Part shown: piece after piece, positions 1 to 8,801 of the stretch | How positions within the stretch are numbered: the first letter of the stretch is position 1 | How the letters are laid out: each line of letters opens with the position of its first letter | Source: CAZJBS01 sp964544475 | GTDB taxonomy: Bacteria > CLD3 > SB21 | Assembly (NCBI GenBank): GCA_964544475.1 | Contig: CAZJBS010000003.1 | Location: 124,001-188,000 of the forward strand | Length of the DNA: 64,000 bases | Direction: 5' to 3' | Position numbers and translations under genes: made by a program | The notes under the pieces: generated by a model | The model's input: only the letters and a program-made list of their open reading frames with translations | Told to the model about the DNA's origin: nothing | The model's database searches: none

Positions 1-2
1 AA

Positions 3-86
3 GCCAAAGAAGCCCTCGAAAAAGGTATGAAGGAGAAATCGGAGGAATTCAAAAAAGCCGGCGGCAACATCTACGTGGAACTCTGA
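3..86 (+). CDS. thiC: Phosphomethylpyrimidine synthase ThiC, C-terminal end (partial)
   Basis: Only the last 27 codons lie in the window, in frame 3, ending at a TGA. The tail contains GMKEKSEEFKKAGG followed by NIYVEL. This resembles the C-terminal tail of many ThiC proteins, which lies after the radical-SAM iron-sulfur cysteines. ThiC converts 5-aminoimidazole ribotide to the hydroxymethylpyrimidine phosphate of thiamine. The identification rests on a short tail recognised from memory, so it is moderate. The next gene begins 10 bases downstream on the same strand. Confidence 0.5.
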   Translation, partial: AKEALEKGMKEKSEEFKKAGGNIYVEL

Positions 87-96
87 GACCCTGCCT

Positions 97-807
97 GTGG
101 CCGCGATTTTCTTAACCGCCGAATGGCGCAAACTGGCGATGGCCAACTATGCCGTCGACCCGCGCGTGCTCCATCCCTTCGTGCCGAGGGGCACGGAGAT
201 CGACATATGGCAGGGTACGTGTTATGTCAGCCTGGTGGGATTCATGTTCCTCAATACCCGCGTGATGGGTTTGCCCATTCCTTTCCATAGGAATTTCGAG
301 GAAGTGAACCTGCGATTCTACGTTCGCTACCGAGAGCGGGAAGTCTGGAAGCGCGGTGTCGTTTTTTTGCGGGAGATCGTCCCCAAACGCGCGCTGACCT
401 GGGTGGCCAATACGCTCTATGCCGAAAACTACCAGACGATGCCGATGGGCCATTCGTGGAAGACCGCCGGTGAGGCATGGGAGATCGAATACCGTTGGAA
501 AAGATCGACCTGGAACCGGTTGAAGGTTGTGGCCAACCGACAACCCGTCTCCATGAGCGAAGGAAGCGAAGAGGAATTCATCACCGAACACTTCTGGGGA
601 TACACACGGGTCGGCGATCGGCGCACGTCGGAGTACGGCGTCGAACACCCGCGATGGGAGGTGTATCCGATCCAATCCTGTGAAGTCGACGTCGACTTTG
701 CCGACGTCTACGGCCAATCGTTTGGTTTTCTGAGCGGGGAGGCGCCGCGGTCTGTCTTTCTTGCCGAAGGCTCGGCCATCACGGTGACCCGGGGTCGAGA
801 CGTTTAG
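97..807 (+). CDS. DUF2071 (YqjF-like) family protein
   Basis: A 236-residue protein covering the whole DUF2071 (COG3361) family. It opens with the characteristic FLTAEWRKLAMANYAVDP and continues with WQGTCYVSLVGF and the very conserved RNFEEVNLRFYVR segment near residues 65-80. The family is soluble and its biochemical role is not established. A GTG start at 97 is chosen because the conserved FLTAEW motif begins just after it; the next in-frame ATG (139) would remove it. It follows thiC by 10 bases and ends head-to-tail against the minus-strand rhodanese gene with no gap, so the two transcripts converge. Confidence 0.85.
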   Translation: MAAIFLTAEWRKLAMANYAVDPRVLHPFVPRGTEIDIWQGTCYVSLVGFMFLNTRVMGLPIPFHRNFEEVNLRFYVRYREREVWKRGVVFLREIVPKRALTWVANTLYAENYQTMPMGHSWKTAGEAWEIEYRWKRSTWNRLKVVANRQPVSMSEGSEEEFITEHFWGYTRVGDRRTSEYGVEHPRWEVYPIQSCEVDVDFADVYGQSFGFLSGEAPRSVFLAEGSAITVTRGRDV

Positions 808-1200
808 TTACAGACCGGCCTGTTTCAATTCCTGGTAGCCGTCCTTGACGTTGTAGACCTTTTTGAATCCCATTTGTTTCATGATGAGAGACGCCTTGCT
901 GCTGCGATTGCCGGAACGGCAATACACGTAGTAGGTTTTCTCCAGGTCCAGCTTCTGGATGCGCGTGTGAAAATCGGCGGCCATGAAGTCCACCAAAATG
1001 GCGTCCTGCAAATGGCCGGCGTTCCATTCGCCGGGTGTGCGCACATCCAGCAGAATGCCGGTTTCGGATTTCATTTTTTCCGCAAGTTCCGCAGCGCCCA
1101 GCGATACCACGGAATCCGGTTGGCTGCATCCCATGGAGGGTGCGACCCAAAGGAGCCACAGGACAACACCGGCTCCAAAAACGCGTTCCACTATTTCCAT
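808..1200 (-). CDS. Rhodanese-domain lipoprotein
   Basis: A 130-residue single rhodanese domain behind an export signal. The N-terminus is hydrophobic (GAGVVLWLLWVAPSMGC), and Cys25 could be a lipoprotein cysteine although the lipobox is imperfect. The active-site loop is YCRSGNRS with Cys94 as the persulfide-forming residue. The LLDVRTPGEWNAGHL motif is typical of the fold. Rhodaneses transfer sulfane sulfur, and an exported one would act in the periplasm. The gene overlaps the upstream cytosolic-type rhodanese by 10 bases, so the two are translationally coupled. It is the last gene of the minus-strand block that starts at the TolC gene. Confidence 0.85.
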   Translation of the reverse strand: MEIVERVFGAGVVLWLLWVAPSMGCSQPDSVVSLGAAELAEKMKSETGILLDVRTPGEWNAGHLQDAILVDFMAADFHTRIQKLDLEKTYYVYCRSGNRSSKASLIMKQMGFKKVYNVKDGYQELKQAGL

Positions 1201-1508
1201 CGGTTCATCCCTCCTGATAGATTGAGAACATGAAAGCCTTTTGATTTGAGCAAACCGCAGGCGCTCGCGCTTCGGGCGCCGCTGGCACAGTACACCACGA
1301 TGGTCCGGTCCCTGGCGGGTTCCAATTCCGACAGACGCGAAGACAACTGGCCGAGCGGTATCAGGACCGAACCCGGAATGTTCTTCCTCTGATGTTCGTA
1401 AGGCTCGCGCACATCGAGCAGAAAGGGCATGTCCGTCGTGAGCTTGTCTCTCAGTTCATCGGCAGAGATGGCTTCGACACCGGAAGAAAGAAGATCAAAG
1501 AACCCCAT
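1191..1508 (-). CDS. Rhodanese-like sulfurtransferase
   Basis: A 105-residue single-domain rhodanese with no signal peptide, so probably cytoplasmic. The substrate loop is YCASGARS with catalytic Cys74. The LLDVREPYEHQRKNIPGS and LNLSGGMNRWK segments are hallmarks of the GlpE/PspE-sized family. It overlaps the exported rhodanese by 10 bases. Having one cytosolic and one exported rhodanese in tandem, near a DUF2892 protein, recalls YgaP, in which rhodanese and DUF2892 domains are fused. A role in persulfide handling is inferred. Confidence 0.88.
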   Translation of the reverse strand: MGFFDLLSSGVEAISADELRDKLTTDMPFLLDVREPYEHQRKNIPGSVLIPLGQLSSRLSELEPARDRTIVVYCASGARSASACGLLKSKGFHVLNLSGGMNRWK

Positions 1509-1578
1509 GAAAAGTATACTCCTGATTGAGGGTGGTGGTTGAACGGTTATTGAGCGGACAATTCATATTCGAATAAGG

Positions 1579-2163
1579 TCACGGCAACGCCCTGGCAAAT
1601 TCAATATGCCAAATGCCGCGCAATTCTCCCATGGCATGGCCGGTGGCGTTGTCGTTGGGGTAAAGGGTCTTGATGATGGCATGGTGTTCTTCCGTCACGT
1701 CAGTGCCGACCACGCCGTGACACGAAAGGCAGACAGGCATAGACATCTGGATGGGCAGATAGACGTGCACGGGAAGGACGTCAACGTCTGAGACGATCGG
1801 CTCCATCGGTTGGTTGGACGAAAGGTTTTTCTGAAACGCGTCGATGGCTTTTCGTTCATCCGGCGTCGCTTCGTCGGCCGGGTTTCGCGTCCGGACACTG
1901 GCGCGCCGCAGCGTGACATGGTGTGCGCGTGACAGGGAGTCGAGCGTCGGGTACGCCTGGGCGCTGCAGAATGTCATGGCATAAGGAAGGCCCGAGTCGC
2001 TTATCGCATGATGCAGTTTGCCGGACATGGCCGTAAAAGCCGCCATCGCATAGGCCTTGCTGCGCTCGACATAGGGACGTGTTCGTTCCGGATCGTTGCT
2101 TTTCGGGGCGCAGGATGCGAAAAAAACGATCGCGGCGGTCAAGGTCATCAAGCATGGTTTCAT
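1579..2163 (-). CDS. DUF3365 (Tll0287-like) haem-binding lipoprotein
   Basis: The start at 2163 is preferred over an upstream ATG at 2241. It has a GGGAG ribosome site seven bases before it and begins a clean lipoprotein signal ending in FFASC (Cys18). The 194-residue product has a single CLSCH c-type haem motif at residues 145-149, typical of DUF3365 sensor or haem proteins. The conserved RTRNPADEATPDERKAID segment lies in the middle. It is probably an envelope-anchored mono-haem protein matured by the Ccm system also encoded in this window. Its place between a DUF2892 gene and two rhodaneses suggests a redox or sulfur-stress role, which is inference. Confidence 0.82.
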   Translation of the reverse strand: MKPCLMTLTAAIVFFASCAPKSNDPERTRPYVERSKAYAMAAFTAMSGKLHHAISDSGLPYAMTFCSAQAYPTLDSLSRAHHVTLRRASVRTRNPADEATPDERKAIDAFQKNLSSNQPMEPIVSDVDVLPVHVYLPIQMSMPVCLSCHGVVGTDVTEEHHAIIKTLYPNDNATGHAMGELRGIWHIEFARALP

Positions 2164-2280
2164 TTCAATCGCTCCCATGGATTGGCGTTTCATTTGGAAA
2201 GGCGCGCAGATGTCGCCTTCGTGCCGGTGATGATAAGCCAATTGAATGGATAAATCAAGGCGCCGGCGGAAGTCATATCC

Positions 2281-2478
2281 TCAGGCCTTCACCGATGTCC
2301 TGAAAACGAATTTCTTAAGCAGGTCTTCCATCAGACACCATTTCGTCACGGACGATTGCAACAGGTTGAGTCCGACAAAGGCGGTGAACAGGAACCAGTA
2401 CGGACTGACGTAATAACCGAAAGCGAGACTGGTGAGGATAAAAATCCCGGCGATGGCACGAATGGTTCGTTCGATCAT
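2281..2478 (-). CDS. DUF2892 (YgaP-like transmembrane domain) protein
   Basis: A 65-residue membrane protein starting MIERTIRAIAGIFIL at 2478, just behind an AAAGGAGT ribosome site. The open frame extends further upstream, but only into the non-coding inverted-repeat element, so the longer start is rejected. Two hydrophobic segments and the KWCLMEDLLKK segment match DUF2892. In Escherichia coli YgaP this domain is fused to a rhodanese; here the parts are separate genes in one block. It probably sits in the inner membrane. Confidence 0.8.
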   Translation of the reverse strand: MIERTIRAIAGIFILTSLAFGYYVSPYWFLFTAFVGLNLLQSSVTKWCLMEDLLKKFVFRTSVKA

Positions 2479-2510
2479 GAGGTACTCCTTTGTTTGGGGA
2501 CGGCGCCATG

Positions 2511-2696
2511 TTATTAATCGTCTCATAATAGTATTATCATCTGAACCCATATCCTTCATGGTGAGCCCCGCCGAGCGGGGTAAACTCCGTCGAACCATGA
2601 AGGGCAGGTGCAGATGTTCACCCCTCGACTCCGCTCGGGGTGAAGCTTGGCAATTCTAAGGAAATTATGTTAATCCTATTATGAGACCGTTAATAA
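2511..2696. repeat. Nested inverted-repeat intergenic element (MITE or REP-like)
   Basis: The first and last 27 bases (2511-2537 and 2670-2696) are inverted copies of each other with 23 of 27 positions matching, sharing the core GTCTCATAATAG. Inside are further palindromes: CCTTCATGGT near 2551 pairs with ACCATGAAGG near 2594, CCCCGCCGAGCGGGG is a hairpin, and so is the CACCCCTCGACTCC-GCTCGGGGTG stretch near 2619-2642. It contains no plausible gene. It sits between the PII-like and DUF2892 genes of an otherwise continuous minus-strand block. It could be a non-autonomous mobile element, a family of intergenic repeats, or an RNA-level processing or attenuation site. Confidence 0.6.
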
Positions 2697-2698
2697 GA

Positions 2699-3001
2699 CT
2701 AAATGGATCTTTCGACGTTCAACTGGAACGCGCGAATTGAATACTGGGGATCGGCCTGCGCCTGTTGGGCGATGGCCTCAAGCAGCTCGTCGGCTTTGGC
2801 GGCCTCGACAAAGGCGAATACGACATGCGAATAGACGCCGACATGGCGATGCGAAAACCAATTGGCGTTTTCAGCCTTTTCTTCATGCCATTTGAAGCCT
2901 TCGATGTCCATCTCAGAATAAACCGGTACTTTGTGTTCCTGAAAAAGCCGGCGGAGCTCCCCGGCGTATTGTTCGATACTCATCACAGCTATCAACTTCA
3001 T
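2699..3001 (-). CDS. PII/CutA-like small protein associated with RND efflux
   Basis: A 100-residue protein with the beta-alpha-beta pattern of the PII/CutA ferredoxin-like fold. It begins MKLIAVMSIEQYAGELRRLFQEH, has a middle GFKWHEEKAENANWF segment, and ends with a second strand-helix-strand (HVVFAFVEAAKADELLEAIAQQ). Its start overlaps the stop of the RND pump gene by four bases (ATGA), so the two are coupled. Small PII-like proteins often accompany heavy-metal or RND pumps and may act as sensors. No T-loop uridylylation tyrosine or known ligand site can be assigned. Confidence 0.6.
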   Translation of the reverse strand: MKLIAVMSIEQYAGELRRLFQEHKVPVYSEMDIEGFKWHEEKAENANWFSHRHVGVYSHVVFAFVEAAKADELLEAIAQQAQADPQYSIRAFQLNVERSI

Positions 3002-6000
3002 GCGGCCACCTCCGTTCCTGGCGCCCGGACGGCCTCACGATCAACACCGCGGGTCGCGGGCGGGCATTCGTATTTTTTTCTTTCGGTCATGTAATAGAAC
3101 AGGGGAACCATGATCAACGTGAGCGCGGTGGAGCCTATGGCGCCGCCGATCAGGGAAATCGCAAGCCCCTGAAAAATGGGATCAAACAGAATGACGAGCG
3201 CACCGATCACCACGGCGCCGGAAGTCAGAAGGATCGGCGTCGTGCGGACCGCGCCCGATTCGACAATCGCCTGCCGGAGGGGAATGCCCTGCTCAAGCCG
3301 CAGATCGATGAAGTCGATCAGAAGAACGGAATTACGCACCATGATGCCGGCAAGCGCAATCATGCCGATCATCGAGGTCGCCGTGAAAAAGGCGCCCATG
3401 ATCCAGTGACCGACCAGAATGCCGATCAGCGAAAGCGGAATCGCCACCATCATGACGATGGGTACCTTGAACGATTGGAACCACCCGAGAATCAGAATAT
3501 AGATGATCACGATCACCGCCGCGAACGCCGCGCCAAGATCACGGAACACTTCGTACGTGATGTGCCATTCGCCGTCCCACTTCATGGAAAGGTCTTCTTC
3601 CATGAATGGTTGTTTCGTATACAAAGGGGTCAGTGTATATCCGTCGGGCAGTTCGAGATTTTCGAGTTTTTTGTCGATGTCGAGGATCGCATAGACCGGG
3701 CTTTCGAGGTCGCCCGCGACATCGCCGGTCACGTACACCACCCGCTGTTGGTTTTTCCGGAAAATACTCTTGTCCTGCAGCCGGGTGTCGACGTGGACCA
3801 GATCCGCCAGCGGTACCATCGTGCCGGCGGCTGACATGACCTGCAACGCCTTGAGATCATTGAGACTGCTGCGATCGGATTCGGCCCATTGAAGCACAAC
3901 GGGGACCGGTTCGATTTCGCGCGGCTGGTAAATGGATGCGACGCTCATGCCGCTGAGGGCCAGCGTGAGCGCCTGATTGATCTGTTGGGGGGAAACGCCC
4001 GCCAACATGGCCTTTTCTTTGTCAACCTCAAATCGGAATTCGGTCTGATCGTCCTCAACCATCCAGTCCACGTCCACGATGCCATCCGTCGTTTCAAAGA
4101 TGGCCTTGACCTTGCCGGCCACGGCCATCCGGGTCTCATCATCGGGCCCGTACACCTCGGCGACCAGGGTCGATATCACGGGCGGACCTGGGGGCACCTC
4201 GGCGATTTTCACATTGGCCCTATGACGGCCGGCAATTCTCTGAACCTCCGGACGGATACGTTTGGCGATGTCATGGCTCTGTGCGCTCCGGTCTCCCTTT
4301 GGCATCAGATTGAGTTGAATATCGGCGACATGGGAACCGCGGCGCAGGTCGTAATGCCGGACAAGTCCATTGAAGTTAATCGGTGCGGCCGTACCGATGT
4401 ACGTTTGGTAGTCCACCACTTCAGGCTGTGTGCGCAAATACGCTGAAATTTCCTTTGTCACGGCGGCCGTACGTTCGAGGGTCGAGCCCTCCGGCATATC
4501 CACGATGACCTGGATTTCATTCTTGTTGTCAAAGGGCAGCATTTTGACGGCCACCATCTTGAAATACAACAGGGATATCGAAGCCAGCAACAGAACCGTG
4601 ACGCCTCCAATGAACCACCAACGTTTTTTGGGGACTTCCAACAACGGCACAATCGTGGAGGCATACCATCGATAGATAGTGGTTTTTTCGAGATCATACG
4701 ATTCGTGCGTATCGCCATGTCGGTCGCCCTGCAGCAGTCGCAATGCCAGATAGGGCGTAATGACCAGCGCGACGACCAGTGAGAACAGCATCGCCAGGGA
4801 AGCGCCGATGGGCATGGGAGACATGTAGGGCCCCATCAGGCCCGATACGAAAGCCATCGGCAATACCGATGCGATGACGGTGAACGTGGCTAGAATGGTC
4901 GGGTTGCCAACCTCGTCGATGGAGGCGATGGCAGCCTGGAGGACCGGCCATTGTCTCATCTTGAAGTGCCGGTGCATGTTTTCCACCACAATGATGGCGT
5001 CGTCAACCACCAATCCCGTCACAAAGACCAGCGCAAACAACGTGATACGGTTGAGCGTATATCCGAACATGTAATAGACAAACAACGTGAGCGCAAAGGT
5101 CACGGGCACCGTCATGAAAATCACCAGACCACTGCGCCAGCCCATGGCCAAAGCGACCAGGACCGTCACCGCGATGATGGCCGCCGACAGATGTTTGAGA
5201 AGTTCATGAACTTTTTCGGACGCCGTGGCGCCATAGTTGCGGGTCACGGTGACCTCAACATCGGATGGGATCAGCAGACCTTTGAGTTTTTCGGTCTTCC
5301 CGATGGCTTGGGCGGCCACGCGCATGGCGTCGCTGCCACGGCGTTTTGAGACGGCCAGCGTGACGGCAGGGTATTCCGCGGCTTCATCCGCCCCATTCCT
5401 TGCCGCCGCCAATCCGAAGGCGACATAATCGCGGGCCTCCGCCGGTCCGTCACCGATGGCGGCGACGTTCTTCAGATAAACCGGATTTCCCTGGTGAACG
5501 CCCACCACGAGGCGACCAACGTCCTCGGCCGATTCCAGGAAGGCGCCTGTTTCAACCAGGAATTCCCGGTCACCGGAGACAAACCGTCCGTTGGTCATCT
5601 GTTGGTGACTGCCCTGCATGCGTTGCATGACGATCAAAGGGTCAAGCCCGTAGGCGGTCATTTTATTCTTGTCGAGAATGACACGAACCTGGCGCGACCT
5701 TCCGCCGATCACGCTGACCTCGGATATGTCGGTTATTTTCTTGATTTCGCCGCCAAGTTCGGTGGCCATGCGGCGCAATTCGTGGTCGTCGTAGGTTTTG
5801 CTCCAGAGCGTAAGACCAAGGATGGGAACGTCATCGATCGACTTGGTTTTGACGAATGGCGGCATGACCCCCCGGGGCATCTGATCCATATGCCGGAACA
5901 GCTCATTGTATAGACGAAAAATACTGCGTTCCACGTCCTCGCCGACGTAATACCGGACCACGATCATCGCGTGACCCGGCATGGATGTGGAATACACATA

Positions 6001-6249
6001 TTCGACGCCCGGAATGCTGGAAATGATTTTTTCCAGCGGCTGAACAATTTTGGATTCCATTTCCTCGGATCCGGCGCCGGGGTATTGCAGGAATATGTCC
6101 GCCAGCGGCACGGAAATCTGAGGTTCCTCTTCGCTCGGCGTGAGATAAGTGGCGTAGAGTCCGATGGCCAGGAAGGCGGCGATCAGCAGCGGCGTGAGTT
6201 TGGAATTGATGAAGGTGCCGGCAATGCGGCCCGAAAGCCCGGTCTTCAT
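2998..6249 (-). CDS. RND efflux transporter, inner-membrane permease subunit
   Basis: A 1083-residue AcrB/MexB-superfamily pump, full length for the family. After one N-terminal membrane helix comes a porter segment with FLQYPGAGSEEMESKIVQPLEK. The second helix bundle carries TGLVVDDAIIVVENMHRH, the proton-relay helix IV with paired aspartates. A duplicated half follows, with a second bundle near the C-terminus. It exports substrates from periplasm or inner membrane through a TolC duct, driven by protons. Substrates cannot be read from sequence. The gene overlaps the adaptor upstream by four bases and the PII-like gene downstream by four, giving the order TolC-MFP-RND-PII. Confidence 0.93.
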   Translation of the reverse strand: MKTGLSGRIAGTFINSKLTPLLIAAFLAIGLYATYLTPSEEEPQISVPLADIFLQYPGAGSEEMESKIVQPLEKIISSIPGVEYVYSTSMPGHAMIVVRYYVGEDVERSIFRLYNELFRHMDQMPRGVMPPFVKTKSIDDVPILGLTLWSKTYDDHELRRMATELGGEIKKITDISEVSVIGGRSRQVRVILDKNKMTAYGLDPLIVMQRMQGSHQQMTNGRFVSGDREFLVETGAFLESAEDVGRLVVGVHQGNPVYLKNVAAIGDGPAEARDYVAFGLAAARNGADEAAEYPAVTLAVSKRRGSDAMRVAAQAIGKTEKLKGLLIPSDVEVTVTRNYGATASEKVHELLKHLSAAIIAVTVLVALAMGWRSGLVIFMTVPVTFALTLFVYYMFGYTLNRITLFALVFVTGLVVDDAIIVVENMHRHFKMRQWPVLQAAIASIDEVGNPTILATFTVIASVLPMAFVSGLMGPYMSPMPIGASLAMLFSLVVALVITPYLALRLLQGDRHGDTHESYDLEKTTIYRWYASTIVPLLEVPKKRWWFIGGVTVLLLASISLLYFKMVAVKMLPFDNKNEIQVIVDMPEGSTLERTAAVTKEISAYLRTQPEVVDYQTYIGTAAPINFNGLVRHYDLRRGSHVADIQLNLMPKGDRSAQSHDIAKRIRPEVQRIAGRHRANVKIAEVPPGPPVISTLVAEVYGPDDETRMAVAGKVKAIFETTDGIVDVDWMVEDDQTEFRFEVDKEKAMLAGVSPQQINQALTLALSGMSVASIYQPREIEPVPVVLQWAESDRSSLNDLKALQVMSAAGTMVPLADLVHVDTRLQDKSIFRKNQQRVVYVTGDVAGDLESPVYAILDIDKKLENLELPDGYTLTPLYTKQPFMEEDLSMKWDGEWHITYEVFRDLGAAFAAVIVIIYILILGWFQSFKVPIVMMVAIPLSLIGILVGHWIMGAFFTATSMIGMIALAGIMVRNSVLLIDFIDLRLEQGIPLRQAIVESGAVRTTPILLTSGAVVIGALVILFDPIFQGLAISLIGGAIGSTALTLIMVPLFYYMTERKKYECPPATRGVDREAVRAPGTEVAA

Positions 6250-7325
6250 GGACGCACCTCCACCGGGGAACCGTCGCGCAAGGCGCCTTTCTGGGCCGCC
6301 AAAACCCGTTCGCCGGCGGCCAGACCAGAAAGGACTTCCACGTGGGCACCGTAACGCTGTCCGGTACGCACCCAGCGCAGAATCGCTTCGTTATTGGCGC
6401 TCAAGGCGAAAAGGCCGTCGAGCTGTCCGCGCCGGATGATCAGTGAGTCGGGCACCAACACGACGGATCGGCGGCCGGATTCCAGCGTGAGACGCGCGAA
6501 CATGCCCGATCGGATTCGATGACGCGCATCAACCGGTACCGACTGCAGGAGCACCTTCACATCATACTGCCGGGATCCCGGATTTCCGGCGGGATGAATC
6601 TGATCTACGATACCGTTGACTGATTCGTTGGTGGCCGCGTCGATGGCCACTGCGACGTTTTGACCGGCCGTGAAGAGGCCGATTTCCGTTTCCGGGACTT
6701 TGGCCACGACCGCCAGGGTGTTCAGATCTTCTATGATTAATAACGGGTGGCCTGGTGACGCCGTGTTACCGGCTTCGATCAGCTTCTGTACGACGGTGCC
6801 CTGGATGGGTGACACAATTTCGGAGTATTCCAGCGCGTCCCCGATTTCTTTCTCCATTTCTTCCAGCGCCTTCACCTTGGCCAGCGTCATCTGGTAGGCC
6901 ATTTCCACGTCGTCCAGTTCTTTTCTGGTGGCGCTTTGGCGGGCGAAGAGTTCGGTGATTCGGCCGTGGTTGGTTTCAACATTCTTCAGCGCGGCACGCG
7001 CTTCGAGCATGTTGGCCAGGATTTGTGCCCGCCTGGCCGTAAGGTCGTCGTTCTTGATGTTCACCAGTGGCTGACCCACGCCGACGCGGTCGCCTTCCCG
7101 GACATGAATTCTGGTGACTTGTCCCATAATCTTGGTGCTGATCGTGACGCGTTTGTCGCCTTCGACGGAACCCGGAAACACAAACCGGCCTGGGACCTCG
7201 GTCCACACGACGTCGTAAGCGGAAACGGGCACGGGGGCGGGGGTTCCCCGATGATCCGTACCGGACTGGCAGGACGCGAACAAAAGCACGAGCATGGCGA
7301 TGCCTGTGATATGAAGATGAAACAT
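6246..7325 (-). CDS. RND efflux periplasmic adaptor (membrane fusion protein)
   Basis: A 359-residue HlyD/AcrA-family adaptor. It is a lipoprotein: the signal ends LLFASC with Cys19. The N-terminal lipoyl half (MGQVTRIHVREGDRVGVGQPLVNI) and a second half (YSEIVSPIQGTVVQKLIEAGNT) flank a helical hairpin of about 70 residues. A beta-barrel and a membrane-proximal domain follow. It bridges the RND permease to the TolC-like duct. It is coupled by a four-base overlap to the permease gene and follows the TolC gene by 18 bases. Confidence 0.93.
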   Translation of the reverse strand: MFHLHITGIAMLVLLFASCQSGTDHRGTPAPVPVSAYDVVWTEVPGRFVFPGSVEGDKRVTISTKIMGQVTRIHVREGDRVGVGQPLVNIKNDDLTARRAQILANMLEARAALKNVETNHGRITELFARQSATRKELDDVEMAYQMTLAKVKALEEMEKEIGDALEYSEIVSPIQGTVVQKLIEAGNTASPGHPLLIIEDLNTLAVVAKVPETEIGLFTAGQNVAVAIDAATNESVNGIVDQIHPAGNPGSRQYDVKVLLQSVPVDARHRIRSGMFARLTLESGRRSVVLVPDSLIIRRGQLDGLFALSANNEAILRWVRTGQRYGAHVEVLSGLAAGERVLAAQKGALRDGSPVEVRP

Positions 7326-7343
7326 ATCCTTTCTCCTGACTTT

Positions 7344-8669
7344 CTATCTTGTGATGGATTTTTCGGTGAGCAGTTCGATCGTGAACAGCGCGGCCGTATA
7401 GCTGAATTGGGAATGCAGTAGTTGTAAGCGTACTTGCGAAAGCGCAGCCTCAGCGGCCAGCCAATCCGTGATGCGATCCAGCCCTTTGTTGTAGCGGTCG
7501 GTCAGAATGCGGTAGTTTTCCTCAGCCTGCTGGACGGCCTTGCCCGCAATAAGCATTCCTTTGGCCGAAATATCCAACTGACGGTAGGCCGCTTTCAGAT
7601 CGTACCGGTTCTTCTCGGCCGCCTGGTCATAAGTGAGGCGGGCATGTTCGACGGCGGATCGGGCTTTTCGAATTTCACCAATCTGGTCAAAGCCCGTCAG
7701 AATATCCCATTTCAACATCACACCGGCCATCCAGTTCTTACCCTTGTGGCCGAAGGCTCTGGTGTCATTCCATTCGTAAGATCCAAACGCATTCAGCGAA
7801 GGGAAAAACCTGGAGTGGGCCATGCCGGCCAGTCGTCGAGTGGCGTCCAGTCCCGCTTTCATGGCCAGCATGTCAGAGCGGGAAGAGTTCACCGATTCGC
7901 CTTCGAGCGGTACAATGTCTATCGGATTTGTGTGAAACGAATCGATCGGAATGATTTCCATGGCGGGGTCAAGGCCGGTGAGGAACGCCAGTTGGTCGGT
8001 GGCCGTACGGATGGCGCTTTCGGTTTCAAGTCTTCTGTTTTGCAACTCCAACAGGCGAACGTCGGCAAAGAGAACATCCGATTTGTTGGCCAGCCCTTCT
8101 TTGTAGTAGTTTTCGGCCTGGGACTTTCCGGCGCGGGCCGCCACAAGCGCTTTATCGACAACTTCAAGACTCTGGCGGGCCAACGAAAGCCGAAAATAGC
8201 TCATCTTGACCTGAAAGGCGACAGCGGCGGCTGTGCGCTTTTGTTTCAGTTGCGTCGCGCGCAATCCGTAGCCGGCGGCGCTGCGACCAAACAGACCATC
8301 CACATTGACCAAAGGTTGGCGGACTTCCACCTTCGTACTGAAATTCTCCAGACGATCCGGGTTATTTAGAAGCGAAGGATTGAAATCACTTTGAGTGACG
8401 GATTCTTGTTTCAGCTTCAGGCCAAACACATTAAGAGGATCGTTCGTAGTGACGTACGTTTCTGACAGCGTGATTTGAGGAAGAAACACGGAATACGATT
8501 TCAGGCGGTCCGCTCGTCGTTGGTTTGTTTCGGCTTCGGCCATGGCGATATCACGATTATTGAGGGATGCAAGATGAAGAGCCTGAGTGAGCGAAAGATC
8601 GTGATCTCCGGCCCATGCCTGGATAGTAATGAACAGAATCAACGGAAGAAAGTGTCGAGTAGGCTTCAT
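7344..8669 (-). CDS. TolC-family outer membrane efflux protein
   Basis: A 441-residue outer membrane factor with a signal peptide ending at a WAGDHD cleavage region. It has the two internally repeated long-helix halves of the TolC fold. The first contains LHLASLNNRDIAMAEAE and the second LALKA-like stretches with AEENYRILTDRYNKGLDRITDWL, the conserved end of the second half. It forms the exit duct for the adaptor and permease downstream. It is the first gene of the minus-strand block, and its upstream region (8670-8876) is shared with the divergent lipoprotein gene. Confidence 0.92.
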   Translation of the reverse strand: MKPTRHFLPLILFITIQAWAGDHDLSLTQALHLASLNNRDIAMAEAETNQRRADRLKSYSVFLPQITLSETYVTTNDPLNVFGLKLKQESVTQSDFNPSLLNNPDRLENFSTKVEVRQPLVNVDGLFGRSAAGYGLRATQLKQKRTAAAVAFQVKMSYFRLSLARQSLEVVDKALVAARAGKSQAENYYKEGLANKSDVLFADVRLLELQNRRLETESAIRTATDQLAFLTGLDPAMEIIPIDSFHTNPIDIVPLEGESVNSSRSDMLAMKAGLDATRRLAGMAHSRFFPSLNAFGSYEWNDTRAFGHKGKNWMAGVMLKWDILTGFDQIGEIRKARSAVEHARLTYDQAAEKNRYDLKAAYRQLDISAKGMLIAGKAVQQAEENYRILTDRYNKGLDRITDWLAAEAALSQVRLQLLHSQFSYTAALFTIELLTEKSITR

Positions 8670-8697
8670 GACCTTTTAGTGTTGTTAATATATGATT

Positions 8698-8710
8698 ATA
8701 TAGCAATATA
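8698..8710. promoter_or_regulatory. Inverted 13-bp repeat, copy 1 (putative operator)
   Basis: The sequence ATATAGCAATATA is found here, and its exact reverse complement TATATTGCTATAT lies at 8802-8814. The two copies sit in the AT-rich divergent region between the TolC gene and the lipoprotein gene. This copy adjoins ATTATA at 8695-8700, which reads TATAAT on the minus strand and could be the -10 of the efflux operon. The placement suggests a regulator site; no regulator is encoded next to it. Confidence 0.45.
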
Positions 8711-8801
8711 GTGTTTTATAACTCGAAGTCAACCAAATTATTCCAGCCCAATTGTGCTATCGCAATAATAGATGTCAATATCTTATGTTGCATTTTGTCT
8801 T

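Noticed and set aside
7434..8369. 311-residue plus-strand open frame opposite the TolC gene
   Set aside because: Antisense of a full-length TolC-family gene with no recognisable product.
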